From the NCBI RefSeq assembly GCF_014641595.1, contig NZ_BMIA01000002.1, positions 186,001 to 250,000 on the forward strand: a stretch of 64,000 bases of DNA. Direction: 5' to 3'. The DNA comes from Dyadobacter endophyticus. GTDB taxonomy: Bacteria > Bacteroidota > Bacteroidia > Cytophagales > Spirosomataceae. Numbering within the stretch: the stretch's first letter is position 1; each line of letters opens with the position of its first letter. The position numbers were made by a program, and so were the translations under genes. Under the pieces are notes generated by a model. The model saw nothing but the letters and a program-made list of their open reading frames with translations, was not told the DNA's origin and did no database searches. This document shows, piece by piece, positions 8,374 through 17,514 of this stretch.

Positions 8374-11300
8374 TTAGAATGCAGCCCTGATGGCAAACTT
8401 TACACTGGTCATTTGGGGATAGAATCCCTGGTTGAAATCTTTCCTTTCCGGGTCGCCCTCAATGAGTTTTGTAAAGGTCCAGAGGTTATTGCCGGTCACG
8501 AAGAACACCAGGTTGGAGGTGCCGATCACACGCCGCAGAAATTTGGAATTGAATGTATACGACGCATATACTTCCCTCAATCTCAAATAATTGGACTTGC
8601 GCCAGAACCGGTTTTCGATCATGATATCAAACCCTCTGTCGGCCTCGCCTCCGCCCCAGAAAAGATTGTCGGTACTGCCGCCGCCGGAGTAATGCAAAGT
8701 AGCATGGTTCGCACCCGGATTGGTCGGTGTCCAGTAGTCGAGCTGCGATGCATGGACCCGCCAGTCACCCTTGATGAATTCCACTTCATAGGGCTGGTTG
8801 AATTCCACATATTTGCCCATATTGCCCTGGAACATGAGGTTGAAATCGAACTTTTTCCAGGAGAAACCGGCTGAAAATGAATAGGTAATGGGCGGGTAAT
8901 CCGAGCCGGGAATCGGGTATTTGTCGAGGTTGGTCACCTTTCCGTCACCGTTGAAGTCCAGGAATTTGTAATCGCCTACATTCAGTTTTTGCAGGTCGAT
9001 GGCCGCGACATTGTTATGAATGTCGTCTACCGAGGTGTAATATCCGCTCCCCGTCAATTCCACTCCGCTCAGCTGTGCGCCCAATGGCTTGCCGGCCGAT
9101 TTCTGATAATCGGAAGCGTAAGGCAGGTCATCTTTGAAAAGAATACGGTTTTCATTGAACCCGAACAGCCCTTTTACAAAATAGTTGAGACCCGACGCAG
9201 TGTTGTTGCGATACTCCGCTTCCAGCTCGATACCATGCTTTTTAAGGCGACCAAGGTTGAGCTCCTTAAATGAATTACCTACAACCATCGTCACGCTTCG
9301 CGGGTCGAGCAGCATTTTCTTACGGTTTTCGTCGAAAAGATCGACACCGAATGTGAAAGTGTCATTCCAAAAGCCGAGTTCAATACCAAAGTCCCGTTTC
9401 CGTGCTTCTTCCCACTGTGACACGAGGTTCGGGCCGAGATCCTCGTGAATGTATCCGGAATTATCTTTAAAATAGTCGCTCAGGTACAGCCACCGGTTCG
9501 TAGCGATATCGCTTCCCACCTTGCCATCCGAGTACCGCAGTTTCAACTTGCTGATCCAGGGAAGGCGGTCTTTAAAAAATTTCTCCTCCGATACGACCCA
9601 GCCAATGGCCCCCGACGGAAAGAAGCCATACCTTTTGCCCGGCGCGAACCGTTCCGAACCCGTGTATCCTACATTCACTTCAAGCAGATATTTCCCCGAA
9701 TAATCGTAAGTACCCCGGCTCACCAACCCCTGGTTGAAATAGGGAAAACTGACTTCCCTGTCGCGTTGCTGGCGGTTCACCAGCACCAGCCCGGAGATGT
9801 TGTGTTTTCCGAACGAACGGTTATAGCTCGCCGACAATTCATAATATAAGTCTTTATAATAGCCCCCTTCCAGTGCACCGACGTTGATATCCAACGGCGC
9901 TTGCTCGAATACCTCATTCCCCTGCCCTGCCCTGAACCACGGATTTTCCTCGGTTCCTATTTTATCATAATTCAACTGATATTCAGGAAACGTGTACCGG
10001 CCCGTCAGCGACTGGTTTTTATAATACGTACTCAGCGAAACCTTTCCTTTCATGGCCAATCCCTGCGTTACAAAATCCAGTTTCTGATCGAGGATCAGGT
10101 CGGTAAAGAGCTTCGAATCCAGATAACGATCGAAGGAACCCTGGTTCATGGAGGTGTAAGGGTTACCTGTAAACTCACCGAAGTTCATCGCCAGGCGGTC
10201 GCCCTGGGCGTTGGGATAATCGGGATCTGGCACCTGTGCGAGCACCCAGGCCGGGAAATAGGCCGGGTAGCGCGACGGCCCCGTCGAATAAAGATTGCGC
10301 CAGGGACTGCCGCTGGGCTGGTTTTTGATACCGGTCTCGCCGCCTACGTTCAACGACAACGTCGTAGAGCGGGTGAGGTTAAAATCGATATTGGTACGGT
10401 AGTTGAACCGGTTGTACCAATAGCGGGTGTCGTCGTAGCCTTCGTGGTAAGCTTTGAAAAAATCGCCCTGGTAGGAATAGCCCAGCGACGTAAAATACTT
10501 GATGAAATTCGTCCCGCCCGATACGTTGAAATTAGCATTGGCATTGGAAGCGAACGGTTTGGTCATCAGATCGAACCAGTTTACATCCGGGTAACGCAGA
10601 CTGTTCAGCGGCGTGGACGGGCTCCTGTATTCATTCAGCGCGTATTGCGGGATAAGGTCGGTAAACTGCTGGCCATTCATCAGTGCCTGGTTGTACATCG
10701 ACATCGTTTGGTAGGAGCTAATGTGATCCGGAATGCGCGTGGCCTTCGCCAGACCGTAGGAGGCCGTGAAGTCAAGCTTTGGTTTACCGATCGCGCCGCG
10801 TTTGGTCGTGACGATAATCACCCCATTCGCTCCTTTTGCACCAAAAACCGCCGTGGCAGATGCATCTTTCAATACCGATATCGTCGCGATTTCATTCGGG
10901 TCCATATCGCGGAAATCGCGCTCCACGCCGTCGACCATTACCAGCGGCTGCGAACCATTCCAGCTCGAAAGCCCGCGTATGACGATCTCCGAATGATCGC
11001 TGCCCGGCTCGCCGCTTTGCTGCATTGTGAGCACGCCCGAGAGCTTGCCCGCGAGCGCATTGGTGACGTTGGACGTACCCGAGCGCATGAGCGCCTTATT
11101 GTCGACCTGCGAAATGGCGCCGACTACGCTCTCCTTCCGCTGGGTGCCGTAGCCTACCACCACTACCTCTTCCAACGCTTTGTTTTCGGGTATCAGCTTT
11201 ACGTCCAATGACCGGCGGCCTACCACTTGTATTTCCTGAGAAATATATCCTATATAACTGAATACCAGTACCGAAGCATTATTGGTAACCGTAATTTTGT

Positions 11301-11946
11301 ATTTACCGTCGGTATCGGTCGAGAGCCCGTTAAGTGTTCCTTTCTCGACTACGTTCACCCCCGGCAGGCCATTGCCGTTTTCATCTTTGATCACCCCGGT
11401 TACCGTCACCGTAAGCGAAGCGATCGCATTTTCCATTACCTCGCGCAGGCGCCGGGCATGATAAGCCTCCGCCGATCCGGTGAATGCTTCCGGTTTGCCG
11501 GTAGCCGATGCCTTAAATACCGAAGTGCCGTTCAGTACCTCGGTGACAGCATGCTTTTTGGCATTGGAAACGTAAATGGTTTCGTTGACTCTGCTGAAAC
11601 TGAGGCTTGTTTCCCGCGAAATGTGCCTGAGCAATTTGCCCACGCTTGCCTGCGGGAAGCTGAGGTCCACGGTCTTATCCCGCACGAGTTTGTGATCGTA
11701 CTGGAAATTAAAATTGGTTTTGTCGTTGATCACCACAAAGGCATCTTCCAGCGGCACGTTGTGCAGATCGATGGAAATGTAGATTTTCTCAATGCTCTGT
11801 TCCTGGGCTTTGCCGTCGGAAGCCGATAGCAAACCAGCAAAAATGCATTGCAAAACCGTCCCGATAAGCGCATACCTAGACATCGCTACAATTTGTCGTA
11901 GTAGTTTATATTGCATATTTTTGATCGTTTTGAATTTCACGTTCAT
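8374..11946 (-). CDS. SusC/RagA TonB-linked transporter with STN signalling domain
   Basis: An 1,190-residue outer-membrane transporter. Domains in order: signal peptide to about residue 47; STN (secretin/TonB short N-terminal) domain about 52-126; carboxypeptidase-regulatory-like domain about 181-252; the family motif VVVVGYGTQ at 261-269; plug about 270-380; then a large barrel. The STN domain is the periplasmic output that FecA-type receptors use to signal substrate occupancy to a FecR protein in the inner membrane. FecR and an ECF sigma factor are encoded directly upstream on the same strand, so this protein is the likely sensor for the whole locus. It pairs with the SusD at 6510-8357. 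Confidence 0.94.
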   Translation of the reverse strand: MNVKFKTIKNMQYKLLRQIVAMSRYALIGTVLQCIFAGLLSASDGKAQEQSIEKIYISIDLHNVPLEDAFVVINDKTNFNFQYDHKLVRDKTVDLSFPQASVGKLLRHISRETSLSFSRVNETIYVSNAKKHAVTEVLNGTSVFKASATGKPEAFTGSAEAYHARRLREVMENAIASLTVTVTGVIKDENGNGLPGVNVVEKGTLNGLSTDTDGKYKITVTNNASVLVFSYIGYISQEIQVVGRRSLDVKLIPENKALEEVVVVGYGTQRKESVVGAISQVDNKALMRSGTSNVTNALAGKLSGVLTMQQSGEPGSDHSEIVIRGLSSWNGSQPLVMVDGVERDFRDMDPNEIATISVLKDASATAVFGAKGANGVIIVTTKRGAIGKPKLDFTASYGLAKATRIPDHISSYQTMSMYNQALMNGQQFTDLIPQYALNEYRSPSTPLNSLRYPDVNWFDLMTKPFASNANANFNVSGGTNFIKYFTSLGYSYQGDFFKAYHEGYDDTRYWYNRFNYRTNIDFNLTRSTTLSLNVGGETGIKNQPSGSPWRNLYSTGPSRYPAYFPAWVLAQVPDPDYPNAQGDRLAMNFGEFTGNPYTSMNQGSFDRYLDSKLFTDLILDQKLDFVTQGLAMKGKVSLSTYYKNQSLTGRYTFPEYQLNYDKIGTEENPWFRAGQGNEVFEQAPLDINVGALEGGYYKDLYYELSASYNRSFGKHNISGLVLVNRQQRDREVSFPYFNQGLVSRGTYDYSGKYLLEVNVGYTGSERFAPGKRYGFFPSGAIGWVVSEEKFFKDRLPWISKLKLRYSDGKVGSDIATNRWLYLSDYFKDNSGYIHEDLGPNLVSQWEEARKRDFGIELGFWNDTFTFGVDLFDENRKKMLLDPRSVTMVVGNSFKELNLGRLKKHGIELEAEYRNNTASGLNYFVKGLFGFNENRILFKDDLPYASDYQKSAGKPLGAQLSGVELTGSGYYTSVDDIHNNVAAIDLQKLNVGDYKFLDFNGDGKVTNLDKYPIPGSDYPPITYSFSAGFSWKKFDFNLMFQGNMGKYVEFNQPYEVEFIKGDWRVHASQLDYWTPTNPGANHATLHYSGGGSTDNLFWGGGEADRGFDIMIENRFWRKSNYLRLREVYASYTFNSKFLRRVIGTSNLVFFVTGNNLWTFTKLIEGDPERKDFNQGFYPQMTSVKFAIRAAF

Positions 11947-12008
11947 TACACGTGGCTTTCTCCGTTACCTGATTGAGCGCCAACTCTTAGCACGGGAAAG
12001 TCACACGG

Positions 12009-12042
12009 ACCGGTAATCAGCGATGGTTACCGGTTCTTTTTT
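12009..12042 (+). other. Perfect 8-bp hairpin followed by a T tract, opposite to gene direction
   Basis: Arms ACCGGTAA (12009-12016) and TTACCGGT (12027-12034) flank a 10-base loop and are followed on the plus strand by TCTTTTTT. It has the shape of an intrinsic terminator pointing rightward, but the surrounding genes (fecR, susC) are read leftward. On the minus strand the hairpin stands in the fecR-susC gap with an A-tract before it, so it may act as a leader structure or stop antisense transcription. Confidence 0.4.
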
Positions 12043-12073
12043 AGCTGGTGTCAGACTGCATAGGCTGCTTTGG

Positions 12074-13132
12074 TTATTGAAGGTTTACAATGCTGTTGTT
12101 GACTTTGTATGAAAACCGGTTGGGGTAGCTCATTACGCCGAGAATATAATCCAGCGGCTTGTCCTGGAACTTGCCGCTGAACCGCCAGTCGGTATCCATG
12201 CGTACGCCCGGCGCGACCTCGAATTTCACACCATACCAGCGTTCCAGTTTGAGGATGGTTGAATGAAAATCTGATTTCTGGAAGTAAAGCATACCGTCCT
12301 TCCAGCCAATCTGCTCCTTTTCGTCGTAGATACTCACAATGAGCTCGCCGGCCTCCTTCTGAAAGGTTGCCATTTCGCTTTTGCTCAGGAAAACACACGC
12401 ATTCTGGTCTTCCGAGCCTATTTTGGCGTTCACCTTTACTTTCCCCTCCACCACCGCCACTTGTACCGCCTTGTTTTCGGGATAGGCGCGGATGTTGAAC
12501 GAGGTGCCCAGTACCTTCGTCACCACTTCACCGGTAGTGATCACGAACGGGGCTTTTTCGTTTCTGGTTACGTCGAAAAACGCCTCGCCGGACAGGCTTA
12601 CTTTCCGGATTTTTTCTTCAAATTCTTCGGGATAAGAAATCGACGACCCGGCATTGAGCGTTACGCGGGTGCCGTCAGGGAGCACGAGTTTCCGCTGCTG
12701 CCCGTTCGCCGCCTTGTGCTCCACTGGTACAAAAGCCGAAGCCGGGGCATGGTGATAGGCCAGGTAGCGATTTACCAGGAAAAAAGCGCCCACGAGCACA
12801 CAGGCTGCGGCCAGCAACCTGAACACCCTACGAAGCGCAATGCGCCGGGGCTGGTCAACGGAAGGGCTCCTGACGTCAGGCGCAGCAATGGACGATTCCA
12901 ACCGTTTCCATTGTTGTTCGATGTCATAGCTGGGCACCGGTCTCCCCTGGAAATGCAGGGCATAGACGATCTTCCGGGCTTTTTCGATTTCGGGGCGGTG
13001 GGACGGGTTGGCGAGGAGCCATTTTTCCCACAAATGATCATTTTCGGGGGCGGTGCCGTTGAGCCACGCACGGAAATCGTCGTCGAGAACGAAATCCTTG
13101 TAGCCGAACCGGTCGTATTTATGCGCTTCCAA
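12074..13132 (-). CDS. FecR family anti-sigma factor
   Basis: A 352-residue inner-membrane sigma regulator. The N-terminal cytoplasmic domain carries the family pattern LWEKWLLANPSHRPEIEKAR. One membrane helix lies at about residues 98-118 (VFRLLAAACVLVGAFFLVNR). The periplasmic FecR domain follows (KLVLPDGTRVTLNAGSSISY, then VSLSGEAFFDVTRNEKAPFV), and a C-terminal DUF4974-type domain ends in FSYKVNNSIVNLQ. In the known FecIRA logic it binds the cognate sigma factor and receives a signal from the STN domain of the outer-membrane receptor. The sigma gene is 110 bases upstream and the STN-bearing SusC is 127 bases downstream. Confidence 0.93.
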   Translation of the reverse strand: MEAHKYDRFGYKDFVLDDDFRAWLNGTAPENDHLWEKWLLANPSHRPEIEKARKIVYALHFQGRPVPSYDIEQQWKRLESSIAAPDVRSPSVDQPRRIALRRVFRLLAAACVLVGAFFLVNRYLAYHHAPASAFVPVEHKAANGQQRKLVLPDGTRVTLNAGSSISYPEEFEEKIRKVSLSGEAFFDVTRNEKAPFVITTGEVVTKVLGTSFNIRAYPENKAVQVAVVEGKVKVNAKIGSEDQNACVFLSKSEMATFQKEAGELIVSIYDEKEQIGWKDGMLYFQKSDFHSTILKLERWYGVKFEVAPGVRMDTDWRFSGKFQDKPLDYILGVMSYPNRFSYKVNNSIVNLQ

Positions 13133-13242
13133 TAGGATAATATTTATTCTTTACTTTGATAAAGCCAGAACAAATACCAAGTGACCCTCGACCAGTCAAT
13201 TTTTTTATAAAAATTTTTACATTTATTTCAAATACCTTCTAA

Positions 13243-13944
13243 TCAGCCCCGGATCAAATCATTAATAACTTCTACACCCTCTACCATCGTCCCACCGGAG
13301 GCCAAGAGCGACAGGTAAACACCGAGTACGAACCGCACATCCTTTCCTTGCGGCGCGAGTTCTTCATTGAGTGCGTCCAACGCTTTGTAAATAAGCTTAT
13401 AAACGGCCCGTGTAGAGATATTCATGATCAGGGCGATCTCGCCAAACGACTGATCGTTGTAGAATCTGAGATACAATGCCTCTTTCTGGCGGGCGGGGAG
13501 ATTTTGAATGGCTCTTTGAAGCGAAATCACATTTTCTTTCAGCGTCTGATCATGGATCATCTTCGTTTCCGTGGATAGTTCGACATGGAACAGCGAATCG
13601 TCGTCGTCCAATGCGATCGTTAACAGGCTTGCTTTCGCCCTTTTAAGGACCAGCCTGCGGAGCGAAGCGAGCAGGTAATTCCGGATGGAATCTGAACTGC
13701 CCAGGAATGCTTTTCGCTCCCAGATATTCATGAACAGGATCTGAATGCAGTCCTTAACCTCCTCCTGATCCTTATTGAAGCGCAGGCCGTAATTGAGCAG
13801 CGAGGGATAGTAATGCCGGAATATCTGTTCAAAAGCTTCGCCGCTTCCCGCTCGCAGCATGTTCCAGAGTGGTGAGGCCGACCCAGGCACGGCCGGTCCT
13901 GTCCCTTGCGGTTTCTGGTTGTTCGTCAGGTCAATAGCTTCCAT
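13243..13944 (-). CDS. RNA polymerase ECF sigma factor (Bacteroidota FecI-like)
   Basis: A 233-residue sigma-70 family factor. Region 2 is recognisable in FEQIFRHYYPSLLNYGLRF and the following acidic helix ending in LFMNIWERK. Region 4 is LPARQKEALYLRFYNDQSFG followed by a helix-turn-helix with TRAVYKLIYKALDAL. It should direct RNA polymerase to the downstream SusC/SusD operon when FecR is signalled. The protein is longer than a minimal ECF factor because of an extended N-terminus (about 30 residues) and a hydrophobic C-terminal tail (VRFVLGVYLSLLASGGTMVE). An imperfect ACCCTTAA-type sequence lies about 100 bases upstream of its start. Confidence 0.92.
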   Translation of the reverse strand: MEAIDLTNNQKPQGTGPAVPGSASPLWNMLRAGSGEAFEQIFRHYYPSLLNYGLRFNKDQEEVKDCIQILFMNIWERKAFLGSSDSIRNYLLASLRRLVLKRAKASLLTIALDDDDSLFHVELSTETKMIHDQTLKENVISLQRAIQNLPARQKEALYLRFYNDQSFGEIALIMNISTRAVYKLIYKALDALNEELAPQGKDVRFVLGVYLSLLASGGTMVEGVEVINDLIRG

Positions 13945-14094
13945 GTTCGCTGAGATTGGCTAATTTCGGTCCGGGAAAAGCCATTGGCAGTATGTCACCG
14001 CACAATGATTTTTAGGTGACGCAGAATATGCCGATCACCCTTAAAAAGTCAATATTTTTCACGAAATAATAAAATCAGCGGCGGGGCAGTGGGC

Positions 14095-14481
14095 TCAATG
14101 GTTGCCCAATATAAAGTAAAAGATAAATAGCAGAAATGTAACCGACATCAGGATCAGGACTATATTGCCTGCCGAAAGTCTGCTAGCCGGCTGATCCAGG
14201 GCATTTTTTCTCGAATCGCGGTCGCCCATTATATCCAGCGAGCTCATAATGCGGCCCCAGATAGAGTTCACTTCCTGACTGGAAAGGTTGTCGGGCTTCC
14301 AGTCAGAGGCGATCAGCACCAGTTCACGCGCTTTGGCGACGGTGTCCTTCCGAGCGGGATATTTAAGGATCCAGTTTTCCCAAAAAGAGCGGATAGGCGG
14401 ATCATCAGGAAACCGGACCCATCTTATGAAGAGGTTTTCCATTGCCAACTCCTCAGCCGATAACTCTGAAAACGGTTTCAT
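14095..14481 (-). CDS. Short FecR-like protein: anti-sigma domain plus one membrane helix, no sensor domain
   Basis: A 128-residue protein. Residues about 12-60 match the N-terminal cytoplasmic domain of FecR: FWENWILKYPARKDTVAKAR aligns directly with LWEKWLLANPSHRPEIEKAR of the full-length FecR at 12074-13132. The C-terminus is a single membrane helix (VLILMSVTFLLFIFYFILGN) ending the protein, so the periplasmic FecR and DUF4974 domains are missing. It is read in the same direction as the sigma gene, 150 bases upstream of it. By analogy it may hold a sigma factor at the membrane without responding to the receptor. It could also be a decayed FecR, but the clean end after the helix argues for a functional short form. 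Confidence 0.7.
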   Translation of the reverse strand: MKPFSELSAEELAMENLFIRWVRFPDDPPIRSFWENWILKYPARKDTVAKARELVLIASDWKPDNLSSQEVNSIWGRIMSSLDIMGDRDSRKNALDQPASRLSAGNIVLILMSVTFLLFIFYFILGNH

Positions 14482-14712
14482 CGATATTAGTAGATTGAAT
14501 TTTAGGGCTCTTCACATTTAAACCGGGATTCTGACCATCTCCGGTATTATATGTTTGTTAAGCTTTATGTGTAAAAAAGGAGGCGTTTGCGGGTTTATAC
14601 TCACTTTGCCGGCATCGAAGGAATTATTTCAAAAATAGCCATCCTGTACTATGGGGTATCCCGAAATTTGGAATATGCACAGGCGTAGTAACTTAATTTC
14701 AAAGCAACTGTG

Positions 14713-14720
14713 TACCTTTG
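14713..14720 (+). promoter_or_regulatory. Bacteroidota -7 element before alaS
   Basis: TACCTTTG matches the Bacteroidota primary-sigma -7 consensus TAnnTTTG exactly and lies 40 bases upstream of the chosen alaS start. A clear -33 TTG is not visible at the usual spacing. Confidence 0.45.
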
Positions 14721-14760
14721 CGGCAAATTTCATGATGATATAAGTACCAAAACAGACACA

Positions 14761-17421
14761 ATGACCTCGCATCAAATACGTCAGGCTTTTCTTGATTTTT
14801 TCCGCAGCAAAGAACATTTAATAGTACCCTCGGCCCCGCTGGTAGCCAAGAACGACCCCACGCTGATGTTCAACAACTCGGGGATGGCGCAGTTCAAGGA
14901 CTTTTTCCTCGGGAACGGCACGCCGCCATCGCGCCGGATCGCGGATACCCAGAAATGTCTGCGCGTTTCAGGAAAGCACAACGACCTGGAAGATGTGGGT
15001 TTTGATACCTATCACCACACGATGTTCGAAATGCTCGGCAACTGGTCGTTTGGTGATTACTTCAAAAAAGAGGCGATCGCCTGGGCTTGGGAGTTGCTGA
15101 CAGACGTTTACAAACTGCCGAAAGACAGACTGTATGTGTCGGTATTTGAAGGAAATGAGGCCGATGGTGTGCCGTTCGACCAGGAGGCGTGGGATCTATG
15201 GAAGGGCATCGTTGGCGAAGACCGCATTATCCTCGGAAACAAAAAAGACAACTTCTGGGAAATGGGCGATACAGGCCCTTGTGGCCCTTGTTCCGAAATA
15301 CACGTCGACCTCCGCACACCTGCGGAAGTGGCAGCAGTTTCGGGTAAATCGCTCGTGAACAACGACCACCCGCAAGTGGTGGAAATATGGAACCTGGTAT
15401 TCATGCAGTTCGAGCGCAAGGCCGATGGTTCACTGATCCCGCTCCCATCGACGCACGTCGATACCGGAATGGGTTTCGAGCGCCTTTGCATGGCTATCCA
15501 GCAAAAAACATCGAACTACGATACCGACGTTTTCCAAAACACAATTCAGGTGCTGGAAACGCTTTCGGGCAAAAAATACGGACAGAACGACGAGCCGTTC
15601 GCCGACATCGCCATGCGTGTGATCTCCGACCACATCCGCGCGGTTTCGTTCGCGATCACCGATGGTCAGCTGCCTTCGAACGTAAAGGCCGGCTATGTGA
15701 TCCGTCGCATTCTCCGCCGCGCTGTGCGTTACGGATATTCCTACCTGGGCTTTCAGGAGCCATTCTTCCACAAGCTGGTGCCGGTATTGGCCGAGCAGTT
15801 TAAGGATGTGTTTACCGAACTGAGAGATCAGGAAGAATTTGTGACCCGCGTGATCCTGGAAGAAGAAAAGAGCTTCCTCCGCACACTCGAATCGGGTTTG
15901 AAAAGATTGGACAGCATTACTTCCGGCTTAAAAGAGAAAGGTATCAATACCATCCCTGGGGATGAGGTATTCGAACTGAGCGACACTTTTGGTTTCCCGG
16001 TGGACCTTACCGCGCTGATCGCCCGCGAGAAAAACTTCCAGATCGATGAAACCGGTTACCAGGATGCATTGGCCGAGCAGAAAAAACGCTCGCGCCAGGA
16101 CGCTGCCAAAGAGGCTACCGACTGGATCGAGCTTCGCGAGTACGACGGCGTTGAATTCCTGGGCTATGATTTTGAAGAAACACACAGCCACATTGTCAAA
16201 TACCGCAAGGTGAAAACCAAAACTGGCGAAGAATACCACATCGTACTCGACCGTACGCCTTTCTATGCCGAAATGGGCGGACAAGTCGGGGACACTGGCG
16301 AACTTCTTTTAAATGGGGAGAAAAAGGAGGAAGGAGGAAGGAGGATTGCGATTGTTGATACTAAGAAGGAAAATGACCTTTTTGTACATGTTTCCCGTGA
16401 TAAGGATTTGGACGAGGCATTGTCCGGAGCAGGCATTATTACTGCCAAAATTGATATCGACCGGCGCAATAAAATCAAATCGAACCACACGGCTACGCAC
16501 CTGATGCTCTCGTCTATGCGCGAGGTGCTGGGCACGCACGTGAGCCAGAAAGGTTCTTTTCTGAACGACGAAGTACTGCGTTTCGACTTTGCCCATTTCT
16601 CGAAAGTGACCGACGAGGAACTGCGGAAGATCGAAGACCGCGTGAACGAAAAGATCCGCGAAAATATCGCACTCGACGAAAGAAGAAACGTACCCATTCA
16701 GCAGGCGCTGGATGCAGGTGCTACGGCTACATTTGGTGAGAAATATGGTGATTTTGTCCGTCTGATTATCTTCGATCCTCAATTCTCTTTTGAGCTTTGC
16801 GGGGGTACGCACGTACCTTCAACGGGGGAGATCGGCGTGTTCAAGTTTATTTCCGAAGGCTCGGTGTCAGCCGGCGTTCGTCGTGTTGAAGCTGTGACAG
16901 GTGAAAAAGCCCTCGAACTGATGCGCCAGCAGGAAGAGACTTTAAATAAAATTAAAGACCTGCTCAAAAGCCCGACCGACCTGATCAAAGCCGTTGAAGG
17001 CCTGATCGAAGAACGTTCGGCATTGCAGAAGAAGATTGCAGCACTCGAAAACGAGAAGATCCAGGCATTGAAAACGATATTGATGGAGAATATGGAAACC
17101 CACAGCACATTCAATCTGATCGTGCAGAAAGTGGACGTGCCGAGTGCCGATTCTTTGAAACAGCTCTCCTACGAGCTTCGCGACCAGGTCGAGAACCTGA
17201 TCGCCGTATTTGGCGCTGAAATCGGCGGTAAGCCACAACTTTCGGTGTTCATTGCCGAGAATATCGTTCAGGAAACCGGACTGAATGCCGGCAAGATCGT
17301 GAAAGACCTGGCGAAAGATATCCGCGGCGGCGGTGGCGGGCAGCCTTTCTTTGCCACAGCGGGTGGTTCCGATGCAAGCGGACTGGATACTGCGCTGGAA
17401 AAAGCCAAAGACCTGTTTTAA
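14761..17421 (+). CDS. alaS: Alanyl-tRNA synthetase
   Basis: An 886-residue class II aminoacyl-tRNA synthetase that charges tRNA-Ala. The chosen start MTSHQIRQAFLDFFRSKEH is the conserved AlaRS beginning; an in-frame TTG-free extension to 14710 would cross the promoter-like element. Motifs seen are NNSGMAQFKDFFLG, KHNDLEDVGFDTYHHTMFEM and GDTGPCGPCSEIH in the catalytic core. The editing domain zinc ligands are in SNHTATHLM and CGGTHVPSTGEIG. The C-terminal glycine-rich segment RGGGGGQPFFATAGG belongs to the C-Ala/DHHA1 region. It stands alone and ends at a strong terminator shared with the convergent CHRD gene. Confidence 0.98.
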   Translation: MTSHQIRQAFLDFFRSKEHLIVPSAPLVAKNDPTLMFNNSGMAQFKDFFLGNGTPPSRRIADTQKCLRVSGKHNDLEDVGFDTYHHTMFEMLGNWSFGDYFKKEAIAWAWELLTDVYKLPKDRLYVSVFEGNEADGVPFDQEAWDLWKGIVGEDRIILGNKKDNFWEMGDTGPCGPCSEIHVDLRTPAEVAAVSGKSLVNNDHPQVVEIWNLVFMQFERKADGSLIPLPSTHVDTGMGFERLCMAIQQKTSNYDTDVFQNTIQVLETLSGKKYGQNDEPFADIAMRVISDHIRAVSFAITDGQLPSNVKAGYVIRRILRRAVRYGYSYLGFQEPFFHKLVPVLAEQFKDVFTELRDQEEFVTRVILEEEKSFLRTLESGLKRLDSITSGLKEKGINTIPGDEVFELSDTFGFPVDLTALIAREKNFQIDETGYQDALAEQKKRSRQDAAKEATDWIELREYDGVEFLGYDFEETHSHIVKYRKVKTKTGEEYHIVLDRTPFYAEMGGQVGDTGELLLNGEKKEEGGRRIAIVDTKKENDLFVHVSRDKDLDEALSGAGIITAKIDIDRRNKIKSNHTATHLMLSSMREVLGTHVSQKGSFLNDEVLRFDFAHFSKVTDEELRKIEDRVNEKIRENIALDERRNVPIQQALDAGATATFGEKYGDFVRLIIFDPQFSFELCGGTHVPSTGEIGVFKFISEGSVSAGVRRVEAVTGEKALELMRQQEETLNKIKDLLKSPTDLIKAVEGLIEERSALQKKIAALENEKIQALKTILMENMETHSTFNLIVQKVDVPSADSLKQLSYELRDQVENLIAVFGAEIGGKPQLSVFIAENIVQETGLNAGKIVKDLAKDIRGGGGGQPFFATAGGSDASGLDTALEKAKDLF

Positions 17422-17450
17422 ACGGCCATCACTGCTTCTTATATAAAAAA

Positions 17451-17488
17451 CAAGAGCGGCATCCTCCCGGAGCCGCTCTTGTTTTTTG
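17451..17488. terminator. Bidirectional intrinsic terminator between alaS and the CHRD gene
   Basis: Arms CAAGAGCGGC (17451-17460) and GCCGCTCTTG (17472-17481) form a perfect 10-bp stem with an 11-base loop. It is followed by TTTTTT on the plus strand and preceded by an A-tract that gives a T run on the minus strand. It serves both convergent genes. Confidence 0.9.
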
Positions 17489-17514
17489 CACTTCGTAAGT
17501 GCCAAATCAGTAGG

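Noticed and set aside
9901..11211. Plus-strand open frame of 436 codons inside the STN-bearing SusC
   Set aside because: Antisense shadow of a clear SusC coding region; the translation is low-quality and matches no domain.
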